A stretch of DNA of 64,000 nucleotides from Bradyrhizobium sp. 170 (GCF_023101085.1 NZ_CP064703.1:7812001-7876000), one strand, 5' to 3'. Counted from the first letter of the stretch, positions 17,244 to 25,667 are shown. The notes: generated by a model from the sequence alone, not told the origin. A program made the numbers and translations.

Positions 17244-17432
17244 TCAAGCTATACGTCGATGAGAATTTAGATGCATTAAGGCGTCAAGCTTCACAGGTTC
17301 GCCGGTATCTTGCCAGAACAGTTTTTGACTGAGGCTGCCCGCCACTATGAGGCGGTGGTGGCCGCCGACCAGTGTACCGTCCTTCGTTGCCTTGGCGATG
17401 ATCTCGCCGTCCTCGTTCACGATGTTTCTCAT
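17244..17432 (-). CDS. Hypothetical 62-residue protein
   Basis: MRNIVNEDGEIIAKATKDGT is followed by LVGGHHRLIVAGSLSQKLFW and a C terminus ending HRRIA. The start has CGGAGGGCAC immediately upstream, a good ribosome-binding site. No signal peptide or membrane segment and no domain that I recognise. Length and strong initiation signal favour a real gene, but it lies in a region with other degenerate frames. Confidence 0.5.
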   Translation of the reverse strand: MRNIVNEDGEIIAKATKDGTLVGGHHRLIVAGSLSQKLFWQDTGEPVKLDALMHLNSHRRIA

Positions 17433-17854
17433 GTGCCCTCCGTGTTGCTCTTGTCCGCCTCGTTTCCTGAGCGCTCCAAGATCGTGGCCATGATGGCTTC
17501 GCATTTCGCCTGAAAACCAGCTCGCTCCCGATCAGGTTGTGCAGCCTGGCGTCGCGGATGCTGCTGCCGGCCGGGAATGCTTCGTCAATCTTCGGCATCA
17601 CCAACGCGGCTCCGACCAGCCGAGTTCCTCTATCCAGTTCAACAACCCTGACCGACGACGAAGCCCTGACCCCGCGCCTCACCGTGATCGGCGGGGTTGA
17701 ACCGTGCGGCCGGAGCCGAACCCGATCCGCGGAGACAGACCCCTCACCCGTCGCCTCACTGCGTGAGGCGCCACCCTAACAGCGAGCTTCGCTCGTCTCG
17801 ATCCCACAACAAGGGGAGAGGAAAGAGAGATCCGTCGAGGGAACAAGCCGGGCC
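17433..17854. other. 422-base gap with a degenerate minus-strand frame and a repeat
   Basis: A minus-strand frame from about 17660 to 17500 reads RVVELDRGTRLVGAALVMPK then IDEAFPAGSSIRDARLHNLI, which looks protein-like but has no good start and drifts into low-complexity sequence, so it may be a gene remnant. From 17737 to 17780 CCCTCACCCGTCGCCTCACT then GCGTGAGGCGCCACCCT is a short palindrome of repeat type. Nothing else was seen. Confidence 0.4.
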
Positions 17855-18745
17855 TCAGGCCGCCGCGGCCTTATCCTTGGGCTGCACTTCGGCGGTGTAG
17901 TCCGCCATCAACTGCTCGGAGATCTTGCCGGGCGTGAACTTCCAATCCGCAATCTCCGACACCGGGGTTACTTCCGCCGCGGTGCCGGTGATGAAGCACT
18001 CGGTGAAGCCATCGAGTTCCTCCGGCATGATGCGGCGCTCGATCACCTCGATGCCGCGGCGCCTGGCGAGGTCGATAGCGGTGGCGCGGGTGATGCCGGC
18101 GAGGAAGCAGTCGGCGGTCGGCGTGTGGATCTTGCCGTCCTGGATGAAGAAGATGTTGGCGCCGGTGCATTCGGCGACGCGGCCCTGCCAGTCCAGCATC
18201 ATGGCGTCGGCATAGCCTGCGCGCTCCGCCTTGTGCTTGCTGATGGTGCAGATCATGTAGAGACCGGACGCCTTGGCCATCGCCGGAATCGTTGCCGGAT
18301 CGGGCCGGCGGTATTCGGCCATGCCGATCCGGATGCCCTTCAGCTTCTCGGCGGGATCGAAATAGCTCGGCCAGTCCCAGGCGGCGATGGCGAGATGGAT
18401 GGTGTTGGTCGGCGCCGACACGCCCATCATCTCCGAGCCGCGCCAGGCGATCGGGCGGAGATAGGCATCCGGCAGGCTGTTCTTGTCGATCACGAGTTGT
18501 TTTGCGGCGTCGATCTCGGCCACCGAATACGGAATCTCGAAATCGAGGATGTTGGCCGAGTTCTTCAGCCGCTCGGAATGCGCGGTGCTCTTGAAGACCC
18601 TGCCGCCATAGGCGCGCTCGCCCTCGAACACGCAGCTCGCATAATGCAGGCCATGGGTGAGAATGTGCACGTTGGCGTCGGCCCACGGCACCAGCTTCCC
18701 ATCGTACCAGATGACGCCGTCGATCTTGTCGAACGAAACTCCCAT
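17855..18745 (-). CDS. ilvE: Branched-chain amino acid aminotransferase, bacterial IlvE type
   Basis: PLP enzyme of fold type IV that interconverts Leu, Ile, Val and their 2-oxo acids. 296 residues from the ATG at 18745, which has GGGAGAGA upstream. Seen: GKLVPWADANVHILTHGLHY, VFEGERAYGG, YLRPIAWRGSEMMG, the PLP-lysine region CTISKHKAERAGYADAMMLD, then AECTGANIFFIQDG and EVIERRIMPEELDGFTECFITGT (split here only by description), the phosphate-binding region. It belongs to the short IlvE group, distinct from the longer enzyme encoded just upstream at 18873. Confidence 0.93.
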   Translation of the reverse strand: MGVSFDKIDGVIWYDGKLVPWADANVHILTHGLHYASCVFEGERAYGGRVFKSTAHSERLKNSANILDFEIPYSVAEIDAAKQLVIDKNSLPDAYLRPIAWRGSEMMGVSAPTNTIHLAIAAWDWPSYFDPAEKLKGIRIGMAEYRRPDPATIPAMAKASGLYMICTISKHKAERAGYADAMMLDWQGRVAECTGANIFFIQDGKIHTPTADCFLAGITRATAIDLARRRGIEVIERRIMPEELDGFTECFITGTAAEVTPVSEIADWKFTPGKISEQLMADYTAEVQPKDKAAAA

Positions 18746-18872
18746 GGTCTCTCTCCCGGATAGACACTGCTTCGATTGGCCGCGCATCAGCCCTCGCGCG
18801 GCTCAACGAGACGCGCGCACCCAGCGCTCAAGTGATCTGTCTACGGAGGCGGCGGGATAATTCCGCCGCCGG

Positions 18873-19949
18873 TCACAGGACCTTTCTGATCCAGTCGTGC
18901 GGGTCTTCAGCGCGACCGTACTGGATGTCGACCAGCTTGTTGCGCAGGCCCATGGCGACCGGGCCGGCCGCGCCGCCAGAGATCAGAAACTCGCCGCCCG
19001 CGGAGCACACCTTGCCGATCGGCGAGATGACGGCCGCCGTGCCGCAGGCAAAGGCCTCTTTCAGCTTTCCGCTGGCGGCATCCGCGCGCCACTGATCGAT
19101 CGTGTAGGCCTCCTCGCGCACGCGGGTGCCGGAATCCTTTGCGAGCGCGATGATCGAATCGCGGGTGATGCCCGGCAGGATCGTGCCGAGCGGCGGCGTC
19201 AGCAGCGAACCGTCGTCGAACACGAAGAAGACGTTCATGCCGCCGAGTTCCTCGATGTAGCGGCGCTCGACCGCATCGAGGAAAACCACCTGATCGCAGC
19301 CGTGCTCGATGGCCTCGGCCTGCGCGCGCAGGCTCGCCGCATAATTGCCGCCGCACTTGACGGCGCCGGTGCCGCCGATCGCGGCGCGCGTGTAGTTCTC
19401 CGACACCCAGATCGACACCGGCGCAGGTCCGCCCTTGAAATAGGAGCCGACCGGCGAAGCGATGACGGCGAAGATGTATTCCGCTGACGGCTTCACGCCG
19501 AGGAAGACCTCGCTCGCGATCATGAAGGGGCGCAAGTAGAGACTGCCCTCGCCGCCCGGGATCCAGGCGCTGTCGATGCGCACGAGCTGCTCGACCGCCT
19601 CGATGAACACGTCCTCGGGCAGCGGCGCCATGGCCATACGCTCCGCCGAGTTCCTGAAGCGCCGGGCGTTAGCGTCGGGGCGGAACAGGTTCACGCCGTT
19701 GTCGCGCTTGTATGCCTTGAGGCCTTCGAAAATCTCCTGCGCGTAATGCAGCACGGCGGCAGCCGGATCGAGCGGGAAATTCGCGCGGGATTCGACCCGC
19801 GCGCCATGCCAGCCCTGCGCCTGATTGTAGCGAACGATCGCCATGTGATCGGTGAAAATCCGGCCGAAGCCCGGGTCGGCGAGCTTTGCCGTGCGCTCGT
19901 TCTCGGGAGTCGGATTCGCCGCATGCTGGATTTCGAATTTCAAACTCAT
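18873..19949 (-). CDS. Branched-chain amino acid aminotransferase, group II (eukaryote-like) type
   Basis: A 358-residue fold-type IV aminotransferase of the longer BCAT group. Typical segments: FTDHMAIVRYNQAQGWHGAR, LHYAQEIFEGLKAYKRDNG, LYLRPFMIASEVFLGVKPS, the PLP-lysine region GTGAVKCGGNYAASL, FLDAVERRYIEELGGMNVFF and GTAAVISPIGKV. It performs the same reaction as IlvE but is only distantly related in sequence. Both genes are on the same strand separated by 127 bases. The duplication of function may reflect separate biosynthetic and degradative roles; this is inference. Divergent from the MarR operon. Confidence 0.93.
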   Translation of the reverse strand: MSLKFEIQHAANPTPENERTAKLADPGFGRIFTDHMAIVRYNQAQGWHGARVESRANFPLDPAAAVLHYAQEIFEGLKAYKRDNGVNLFRPDANARRFRNSAERMAMAPLPEDVFIEAVEQLVRIDSAWIPGGEGSLYLRPFMIASEVFLGVKPSAEYIFAVIASPVGSYFKGGPAPVSIWVSENYTRAAIGGTGAVKCGGNYAASLRAQAEAIEHGCDQVVFLDAVERRYIEELGGMNVFFVFDDGSLLTPPLGTILPGITRDSIIALAKDSGTRVREEAYTIDQWRADAASGKLKEAFACGTAAVISPIGKVCSAGGEFLISGGAAGPVAMGLRNKLVDIQYGRAEDPHDWIRKVL

Positions 19950-20291
19950 TCCCTTGCTTCCTGCCCTTGCTTCCCGCTGTCGGTATCGGCGCGATCTCTG
20001 GCGCCGGCCGGCCGCTTCCGGCCTGCTGGCTTATTAGGTCCGGACTTCACCACCACCAGCCTTGCAGCCGGTCTCCATCGCCGTCATGTCGGTTGAGGAC
20101 ATGCTTTTGCGGAATGCCGAAGTCCAGTATGTTTGCCGAAATGCCGCTCGACAATCGCACGGTAGTTCATTTGCGGCCGTTGCCGCCATTGCTGGCTTTT
20201 TCCGGCTGCCTGACACGTCACCAGGTTCGAAACGACTTAAAGTTTCGTCGTGGCTGGCAGTTTTGTAACATTGAACCCAAGATATGTCAAC
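19950..20291. other. 342-base divergent intergenic region
   Basis: Separates the group II aminotransferase from the MarR-regulator operon. No gene seen. It should hold both promoters. At its right end ATGTCA (20284-20289) and TGACAT (20297-20302) form an inverted repeat around the MarR start codon. Confidence 0.5.
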
Positions 20292-20302
20292 ATGACTGAC
20301 AT
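20284..20302 (+). promoter_or_regulatory. Candidate MarR-type operator over the start codon
   Basis: ATGTCA-N7-TGACAT is a perfect inverted repeat; the ATG of the MarR gene (20292) is inside the spacer. MarR proteins bind 16-20 bp palindromes and often repress their own gene. The assignment is inference from position and symmetry. Confidence 0.4.
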
Positions 20303-20846
20303 AAATTTCTCAAGGGGCCCGGCCGACCCCGATTCGCAGGGAGCCGCCGGCACGTCCCCTGCTCCGCGGGCCGGTGAAATGCGCTGGGACATCATCGAAC
20401 TGTTGTTCTTCGCCTACCGCGACTTCGTGGGCGACGCCGACCATGAACTCGAGGCTTTCGGGTTCGGCCGCGCCCACCACCGGGTGATGCATTTCGTCTA
20501 CCGCTATCCCGGCCTCAAGGTCGCCGACCTGCTGGACGTATTGCGGATCACCAAGCAGTCGCTTGGCCGGGTGCTCAAGCAATTGCTGGACGAGGGCTAC
20601 ATCGTTCAGAAGACCGGCAATAACGACCGCCGGCAGCGCCTTCTTTACGCCACCCCCAAGGGCGAAGCCTTGGTGGCAAAGCTTGCGGGGCTGCAGACCG
20701 ACCGCATCACCCGCGCGCTCCGGGACATCAATCCCGAAGGCGTCGCTGTTATCAGCCAGTTCCTGCGCGCGATGATCGATCGCGACGACCCCGACAAGGT
20801 GTTAGAGGCGATCTTCGGGACCGGCAGCAAGAAGCCAAGGGAGTGA
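20292..20846 (+). CDS. MarR family transcriptional regulator
   Basis: 184 residues with a ~35-residue acidic/Pro leader and a winged helix-turn-helix: AFGFGRAHHRVMHFVYRYPG, LKVADLLDVLRITKQSLGRV (recognition helix region), LKQLLDEGYIVQKTGNNDRR (wing) and QRLLYATPKGEALVAKL. These are the conserved MarR landmarks including the DRR turn. The start at 20292 follows a weak ribosome-binding region; an upstream in-frame ATG at 20250 is less likely. The stop overlaps a GTG of the response regulator gene (GTGA), and a histidine kinase follows, so a MarR protein and a two-component pair are made from one transcript. Confidence 0.9.
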   Translation: MTDINFSRGPADPDSQGAAGTSPAPRAGEMRWDIIELLFFAYRDFVGDADHELEAFGFGRAHHRVMHFVYRYPGLKVADLLDVLRITKQSLGRVLKQLLDEGYIVQKTGNNDRRQRLLYATPKGEALVAKLAGLQTDRITRALRDINPEGVAVISQFLRAMIDRDDPDKVLEAIFGTGSKKPRE

Positions 20847-20848
20847 TC

Positions 20849-21583
20849 GTGGCGCAAGGAGCAACCATCGCTACAGCCACCGCGCGTGCAACGCAGCAAA
20901 TGGCCGACGACGCCCCGCATCTGCTGCTGGTCGACGACGACCGCCGTATCCGCGATCTTTTGTCGCGGTTTCTGTCCGGCGAGGGTTATCGCGTCACGAC
21001 CGCGTCGAGCGCGAACGACGCCCGCGCCAAACTGCTCGGCCTGCATTTCGATCTGTTGATCCTCGACGTCATGATGCCCGGCGAAACCGGCTTCGATCTG
21101 GCGCGGTTCATTCGCGCCTCGTCCTCGGTGCCGATTATCATGCTGACGGCGCGCCATGAGGCGGAGGCGCGGATCGAGGGCCTCCAGATCGGCGCCGACG
21201 ATTACGTCGCCAAGCCGTTCGAGCCGCGCGAACTGGTCTTGCGGATCGGCAATATCCTCAAGCGCTCCGCGCCGCCGCCGGTGGAAGCGCTGGAGCAGAT
21301 CGCGTTCGGCCCTTACGTCTATCATCTCGACCGCGGCGAACTGCGCCAGGGCGAGGAGATCATCCACCTGACCGACCGCGAGCGCGAAATGCTGCGCATT
21401 CTGGCCGCCAGCCCCGGCGAAACCGTGCCGCGCGCGGCGCTGACCGGTGGCGGCACGGTGAACGAGCGCGCGGTCGACGTGCAGATCAACCGCCTGCGGC
21501 GCAAGATCGAGCGCGATCCCGCCAATCCGCTGTTCCTGCAGGCGGTGCGCGGCATCGGCTATCGCCTGGTCGCGTCGCCCTGA
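20849..21583 (+). CDS. OmpR-type response regulator
   Basis: Receiver domain followed by a winged-helix DNA-binding domain, 244 residues. The acidic pocket is LLLVDDDRRIRDLL, the phosphoacceptor Asp is in LLILDVMMPGETGFDL, the switch Thr is in PIIMLTARHE and the Lys in DDYVAKPFEPREL. The C-terminal Trans_reg_C domain has LTDREREMLRILAASPGE and VDVQINRLRRKIERDP then LFLQAVRGIGYRL. A GTG at 20843 overlaps the MarR stop, but the GTG at 20849 has AAGGGA at the right distance. Eleven bases separate it from the kinase gene, its likely partner. Confidence 0.93.
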   Translation: MAQGATIATATARATQQMADDAPHLLLVDDDRRIRDLLSRFLSGEGYRVTTASSANDARAKLLGLHFDLLILDVMMPGETGFDLARFIRASSSVPIIMLTARHEAEARIEGLQIGADDYVAKPFEPRELVLRIGNILKRSAPPPVEALEQIAFGPYVYHLDRGELRQGEEIIHLTDREREMLRILAASPGETVPRAALTGGGTVNERAVDVQINRLRRKIERDPANPLFLQAVRGIGYRLVASP

Positions 21584-21593
21584 GCCGATATTC

Positions 21594-22979
21594 ATGAGTA
21601 CGCTCGACACCGGCCTGACGTTCATCCGCAACGCGTCGCAACGCGTCTCCAGGGCCAATGGCTGGATGGGGAACGCGTTCAAGAGCTGGATGCCGACCGG
21701 CCTCTATGCCCGCGCGCTCCTGATCATGATCGTGCCGATGGTGATCCTGCAGACGGTCGTGGCGTTCGTGTTCATGGAGCGGCACTGGAATACGGTGACG
21801 CGGCGCCTGTCGGCATCCGTGGTGCGGGACATTGCCAGCCTGATCGACGTCTACAAGTTCTATCCGCAGGACAAGGAGCGCGCGCAATTGCGCCTCGTCG
21901 GGCAGCGGCTGCAGCTCGTGGTCGATTTTCTCCCGGTCGGCGACATGCCGCAGCCGGGGCCGAAGCCGTTCTTCTCGCTGCTCGACCAGACCCTGTCGTC
22001 GCAGATCGGCCGCCAGATCCGCCGCCCGTTCTGGATCGATACCGTCGGCAGGTCCAATCTGGTTGAAATACGCATCCAGCTCGATGACGCCGTGATGCGC
22101 GTGTTCGCGGAGCGAAGCGCGGCCTACGCCTCGAATTCGGAGATCTTCATCTTCTGGATGCTGGGCACCTCCTCGATCCTTCTGATCGTCGCGGTATTGT
22201 TCCTGCGCAACCAGATCAGGCCGATCCTGCGGCTGGCCGAGGCCGCCGAAAGCTTCGGCAAAGGGCGCGAGGCGCCAGACTTCCGTCCCCGCGGCGCACG
22301 GGAAGTGCGGCAGGCGGCGCAGGCGTTCCTGGAAATGAAGGCGCGCGTCGAGCGCTCGATCGAGCAGCGCACCGCGATGCTGGCCGGCGTCAGCCACGAT
22401 CTGCGCACCATCCTGACTCGCTTCAAGCTCGAACTCGCATTGATCGGCGACAGCCCCGAAGTCGACGGCATGCGCAAGGATGTCGACGAAATGGCCGGCA
22501 TGCTGGAGGCCTATCTCTCCTTTGCGCGCGGCGACAGCGGCGAGATCGCGCAGCCGACCGACATGGCGAAGGCGCTGGAAGAGTTGCGCAGCGACGCCGA
22601 GCGCAACGGCCATATCGCGACGGTGACGTTCCACGGCCTGCCCGTGGTGACGGTGAAGCCAGCCTCGTTCAAGCGCTGCATCGCCAACCTCGTCTCCAAC
22701 GCGGCCCGCCACGCCAAGACGGTCGCCATCACCGGCCATCGCGATCACCGCTATCTGACGGTGACGGTCGACGACGACGGCCCGGGCATTCCCGCCAATA
22801 TGCGCGAGGAAGTGTTCAAGCCGTTCCTGCGGCTCGACGATGCCCGCAACCAGGACGAAGGCGGCACGGGCTTAGGCCTCGCCATCGCCCGCGACATCGC
22901 CCGCTCGCATGGCGGCGACATCACGCTCGGCGACAGCCCGATGGGCGGATTGAGGGCGGCAGTAAGGGTGCCGGTGTAG
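21594..22979 (+). CDS. EnvZ-like sensor histidine kinase
   Basis: A 461-residue inner-membrane kinase. Two membrane segments (about residues 41-62 and 182-205) bracket a periplasmic sensor of ~120 residues; a HAMP domain follows (RPILRLAEAAESFGKGREAP). The phosphoacceptor is His268 in AGVSHDLRTILTRFKLELAL. Note that the usual HDLRTPL has Ile in place of Pro. The ATPase domain shows the N box (CIANLVSNAARHAK), DDDGPGIPANMREEVFKPF and EGGTGLGLAIARDIARSHGG. It follows the response regulator by 11 bases and is almost certainly its cognate kinase. The signal sensed is unknown. Confidence 0.93.
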   Translation: MSTLDTGLTFIRNASQRVSRANGWMGNAFKSWMPTGLYARALLIMIVPMVILQTVVAFVFMERHWNTVTRRLSASVVRDIASLIDVYKFYPQDKERAQLRLVGQRLQLVVDFLPVGDMPQPGPKPFFSLLDQTLSSQIGRQIRRPFWIDTVGRSNLVEIRIQLDDAVMRVFAERSAAYASNSEIFIFWMLGTSSILLIVAVLFLRNQIRPILRLAEAAESFGKGREAPDFRPRGAREVRQAAQAFLEMKARVERSIEQRTAMLAGVSHDLRTILTRFKLELALIGDSPEVDGMRKDVDEMAGMLEAYLSFARGDSGEIAQPTDMAKALEELRSDAERNGHIATVTFHGLPVVTVKPASFKRCIANLVSNAARHAKTVAITGHRDHRYLTVTVDDDGPGIPANMREEVFKPFLRLDDARNQDEGGTGLGLAIARDIARSHGGDITLGDSPMGGLRAAVRVPV

Positions 22980-22992
22980 GTCCACGAAGCTG

Positions 22993-23080
22993 CGTAGCCC
23001 GGATGGAGCGAAGCGCAATCCGGGACAGCTCGCCCGCGCACAAAGAATCCCGGGTTTCGCTTCGCTCCATCCGAGCTACG
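22993..23080. repeat. Dispersed palindrome, CGTAGCCCGGATGGAGCGAA type
   Basis: CGTAGCCCGGATGGAGCGAA at the left pairs with TTCGCTCCATCCGAGCTACG at the right (one mismatch in 20); AATCCGGGA and TCCCGGG form inner arms. It follows the kinase gene and adjoins another palindromic repeat at 23085. Confidence 0.8.
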
Positions 23081-23084
23081 AACT

Positions 23085-23205
23085 GTCGTCCCTGCGTTCG
23101 CAGGGACCCATAACCACAGGGCTTGGTTGTTAAACAAAAGCCATCGAACAGCGGCTCTCAAAATTTACGGCACGGCGTATGGGTCCCTGCGTTCGCAGGG
23201 ACGAC
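23085..23205. repeat. Paired palindromic repeat, GTCGTCCCTGCG type (copy 3)
   Basis: GTCGTCCCTGCGTTCGCAGG then GACCCATAACCAC from 23085, facing TATGGGTCCCTGCGTTCGC then AGGGACGAC ending at 23205, with about 60 bp between. Each unit contains the perfect hairpin GTCCCTGCG/CGCAGGGAC. Four bases separate it from the preceding palindrome, making a composite repeat block. Confidence 0.8.
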
Positions 23206-23234
23206 AATTCACCGCTGCAGATTCTGCGGCCTCG

Positions 23235-23780
23235 CTACTTCCCCGGCTGCTTCGGGATCATGGACTTCAGCTTTTCCATGTCCTTGATGTTCATCTTCAT
23301 GCCGCCGGGCATCATGATGTCGCCGGGCTTCTGATCGGCCTTGCAGGCGCCGACCCATTTGGCCTCTATCGTGCTGTTGCTATCGCGCGCCGCCCCACCG
23401 GCCGGGCCCCCCTCGCTGCGCGAGGTCGTTTTCACGGTGTAGGCGGAGTTGAAGTCGCCGGTGATCTCGGCCTTTGATTTGATCGACATGCCGGCGATGC
23501 CGCAAACGGAATCGGTGACATAGCCGGTCGCCGTCTTCTGAATGTCCTGCTTGGAGCAGATCTCCTTGGCCACGGGGGACATTGCGGTGGCCATGTCCTT
23601 GTCCGTGGTCTCGTCCGTGCATTGCTGCATGGTCATCTCGGGCACTGTCCCGCCGCTCAGCACCTTCATCTCCCATAGTCCGGCCTTGCGCACCGGCAAC
23701 TCCACGGCGATCGCGCCACTCACCGGCAACAGGACAAGCAGTCCAACGGCCGAACAAGACACAAGAAGCAGTCGTCTCAT
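23235..23780 (-). CDS. Exported DUF3617 domain protein
   Basis: 181 residues from the ATG at 23780, with GGGGGAGCACACGC upstream. A Sec signal peptide (LLLVSCSAVGLLVLLPVSG, cleavage near AIA) precedes a DUF3617 domain: PVRKAGLWEMKVLSGGTVPE, MQQCTDETTDKDM, conserved cysteines in KEICSKQDI and TDSVCGIAG, and SKAEITGDFNSAYTVKTTS. The domain is frequent in periplasmic proteins of proteobacteria, without established function. The C terminus is Met/Lys-rich (MMPGGMKMNIKDMEKLKSMI). Neighbours are other small secreted proteins in this stretch. Confidence 0.85.
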   Translation of the reverse strand: MRRLLLVSCSAVGLLVLLPVSGAIAVELPVRKAGLWEMKVLSGGTVPEMTMQQCTDETTDKDMATAMSPVAKEICSKQDIQKTATGYVTDSVCGIAGMSIKSKAEITGDFNSAYTVKTTSRSEGGPAGGAARDSNSTIEAKWVGACKADQKPGDIMMPGGMKMNIKDMEKLKSMIPKQPGK

Positions 23781-23888
23781 GCGTGTGCTCCCCCTCAATC
23801 CTTCCACGATATTGTGCGCACGCGAAGTGAACGCTTCGCGTGGCAAAAACATGTCCGGCCGGAAAAGCAGGTAGCGCGGGCGCTCAGT

Positions 23889-24194
23889 TCAGTAGAGCGT
23901 GCGCAGCGGCCGCTCGGCGGCGCCATAGGGCACCCAGCGGCAGGCAAAGGAAACGTAGCCGCCGTAATAGGGCTGCACGCCGAGGAATTTCACCACCTTG
24001 CCGTAGCGGGCGCAGTGATCGACGGCGAGCTGGCGGGCATCGGTCTGCGTCGCCAGCGGATAGGCAATGATGCCGCCGGTGTCGTTGCCCTTGAACGATG
24101 GCACCCAGTCCGCCTGCGCCGGCGCGCCCGCCAGCATTCCGCCCATGACTACCAGGCACAAGGCAACCAGGCACGCGGCCAGAATTCTTCGCAT
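23889..24194 (-). CDS. Small exported protein, unknown function
   Basis: 101 residues from the ATG at 24194, with GGAG six bases upstream (another ATG 12 bases earlier is possible). The N terminus MRRILAACLVALCLVVMGG is a signal peptide with cleavage near APAQA. The mature part reads WVPSFKGNDTGGIIAYPLAT then DHCARYGKVVKFLGVQPYYG and FACRWVPYGAA; two cysteines could form a disulfide. I do not recognise a domain. It is divergent from the exported protein gene at 24361. Confidence 0.7.
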   Translation of the reverse strand: MRRILAACLVALCLVVMGGMLAGAPAQADWVPSFKGNDTGGIIAYPLATQTDARQLAVDHCARYGKVVKFLGVQPYYGGYVSFACRWVPYGAAERPLRTLY

Positions 24195-24360
24195 CGCAGA
24201 CTCCATTTCGCTCGAAGCCCACCATAGTGTGCGCCGATGGCCGTGAAAAGAATGGTTGCAGCACGAGGCGGACTTGGCCGTCAGGTGTTGCCGCGCTGCA
24301 CTTGACCTCGTCATGGCTTCGCGGCACCGTCTCGGGCGTTGGTTTACCGGCGGATTCCCC

Positions 24361-24822
24361 ATGCGCAACCTGTTCACATCCTTGAGAGCACTCGGCCCCA
24401 TCACGGCGGCGGTCGCCCTGCTGGTCTCCAGCCATGCCGCCCAGGCCGCCAACCCGCTGGAGCTGAATTTCGGGCTGTTCGGTCCCCGCTATGACGGCCG
24501 CGTCGCCGAATGCGAGCGGGCGCTGACGACGATCACGTCGCAATTCCAGGCGAAAGAGAGCAAGTTCTGGAATTCGTCGCTGACGATCACTTCTTACGGC
24601 CGGATCCACGAAACCGCGTTTCGGCCTTGGCAGTCCGACAACATTCCGCGCCGCTACTGCAGCGGAGACGTGATGCTGAGCGACGGCAAGATGCGCACCG
24701 TGCACTACTCGATCATCGAGGATGGCGGCTTTGCCGGCTTCGGACAGGGCGTCGAATGGTGCGTGACCGGCCTTGACCGCAACTGGGCGTATAGCCCCGG
24801 CTGCCGGGCCGCCCGGCCCTGA
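24361..24822 (+). CDS. Small exported protein, unknown function
   Basis: 153 residues. MRNLFTSLRALGPITAAVAL and following residues make a signal peptide cleaved near AAQAA. The mature part contains NPLELNFGLFGPRYDGRVAE then CERALTTITSQFQAKESKFW, TAFRPWQSDNIPRRYCSGDV and EWCVTGLDRNWAYSPGCRAA, with four cysteines that may pair. Close homologues are, as far as I know, annotated only as hypothetical proteins of Rhizobiales. An in-frame start at 24313 is possible but would spoil the signal peptide. RNase T2 lies 120 bases downstream. Confidence 0.75.
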   Translation: MRNLFTSLRALGPITAAVALLVSSHAAQAANPLELNFGLFGPRYDGRVAECERALTTITSQFQAKESKFWNSSLTITSYGRIHETAFRPWQSDNIPRRYCSGDVMLSDGKMRTVHYSIIEDGGFAGFGQGVEWCVTGLDRNWAYSPGCRAARP

Positions 24823-24941
24823 TTCCTTGATCCGTGGCGATAGGACAGCCCCCGCGGCTGCCGTTCGCGACTACCTAATTTTGTTCTTGAAATGTTCCGG
24901 TTCCCTGCTAGGCTCCCGGTAGTCGAGTAGAGGGGCGTTCG

Positions 24942-25622
24942 ATGCACCGATCCACCGTTATTTCGCGGCTTCTGATTTCGCTGGCGCTTGTTGTCGTCTC
25001 CGCCCGGATGGCGTTCGCGCAGGACCGCCGGCAGAACGCCCCGGGCGAGTTCGATTTTTATGTCCTGGCCCTTTCGTGGTCGCCCTCGTTCTGCGAGGCG
25101 GCGGCCGAGCGCGGCAATAGCGGGCGCTCACAGGTCCAGTGCGAACGGCCCTATTCGTTCGTGGTTCACGGCCTGTGGCCGCAATATGAGCGCGGCTTTC
25201 CCGAATATTGCCAGCGGCCCTCGCCGCGGCTTGATCGCAACATCATGACCTCGATGTTGGACCTGATGCCGGCGCCCGGCCTGATCTTCAATGAGTGGGA
25301 CAAGCACGGCACCTGTTCGGGCCTTGGCGCGCGGGCCTATTTCGAGAGCGTCCGCAAGGCGCGCGCGGCGGTGAAGATCCCCGAGGAATTCCTGCAATTG
25401 TCGGAGCAGAAAACCATTGCTCCAGGCGATCTCGAGGCGGCCTTCATCAAGATCAATCCGGGCCTGAGCAGTTCGGCGATTTCGGTGACCTGCTCGAGCC
25501 GGCGACTCAGCGAGGTGCGGGTCTGCCTGAGCAAGGACATGCAATTCCGCGCCTGCGAAGAAATCGACCGCCGCGCCTGCCGCCGCGACGAAGTGGTGAT
25601 GCCCCCGGTGCGGGGCGGCTGA
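24942..25622 (+). CDS. Secreted ribonuclease T2 family protein
   Basis: A 226-residue periplasmic or secreted RNase. Signal peptide residues 1-26 (cleavage after AFA). The two catalytic signatures are intact: CAS-1 FVVHGLWPQ and CAS-2 FNEWDKHGTCSG, which supply the catalytic histidines and Glu/Lys. Start of the fold: FDFYVLALSWSPSFCE. Eight or more cysteines are present, consistent with disulfide bonding. RNase T2 enzymes cleave RNA to 3'-phosphates via cyclic intermediates. A 10-bp hairpin follows the stop codon. Bacterial T2 enzymes usually scavenge RNA in the periplasm. Confidence 0.93.
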   Translation: MHRSTVISRLLISLALVVVSARMAFAQDRRQNAPGEFDFYVLALSWSPSFCEAAAERGNSGRSQVQCERPYSFVVHGLWPQYERGFPEYCQRPSPRLDRNIMTSMLDLMPAPGLIFNEWDKHGTCSGLGARAYFESVRKARAAVKIPEEFLQLSEQKTIAPGDLEAAFIKINPGLSSSAISVTCSSRRLSEVRVCLSKDMQFRACEEIDRRACRRDEVVMPPVRGG

Positions 25623-25632
25623 AGATCCTCTT

Positions 25633-25667
25633 CCGCCATGCCAAGGAAATACACCAAGGCATGGCGG
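25633..25667. terminator. Hairpin after the RNase T2 gene
   Basis: CCGCCATGCC (25633-25642) and GGCATGGCGG (25658-25667) form a perfect 10-bp stem eleven bases after the RNase T2 stop. There is no T run, so termination efficiency is uncertain. Confidence 0.5.
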
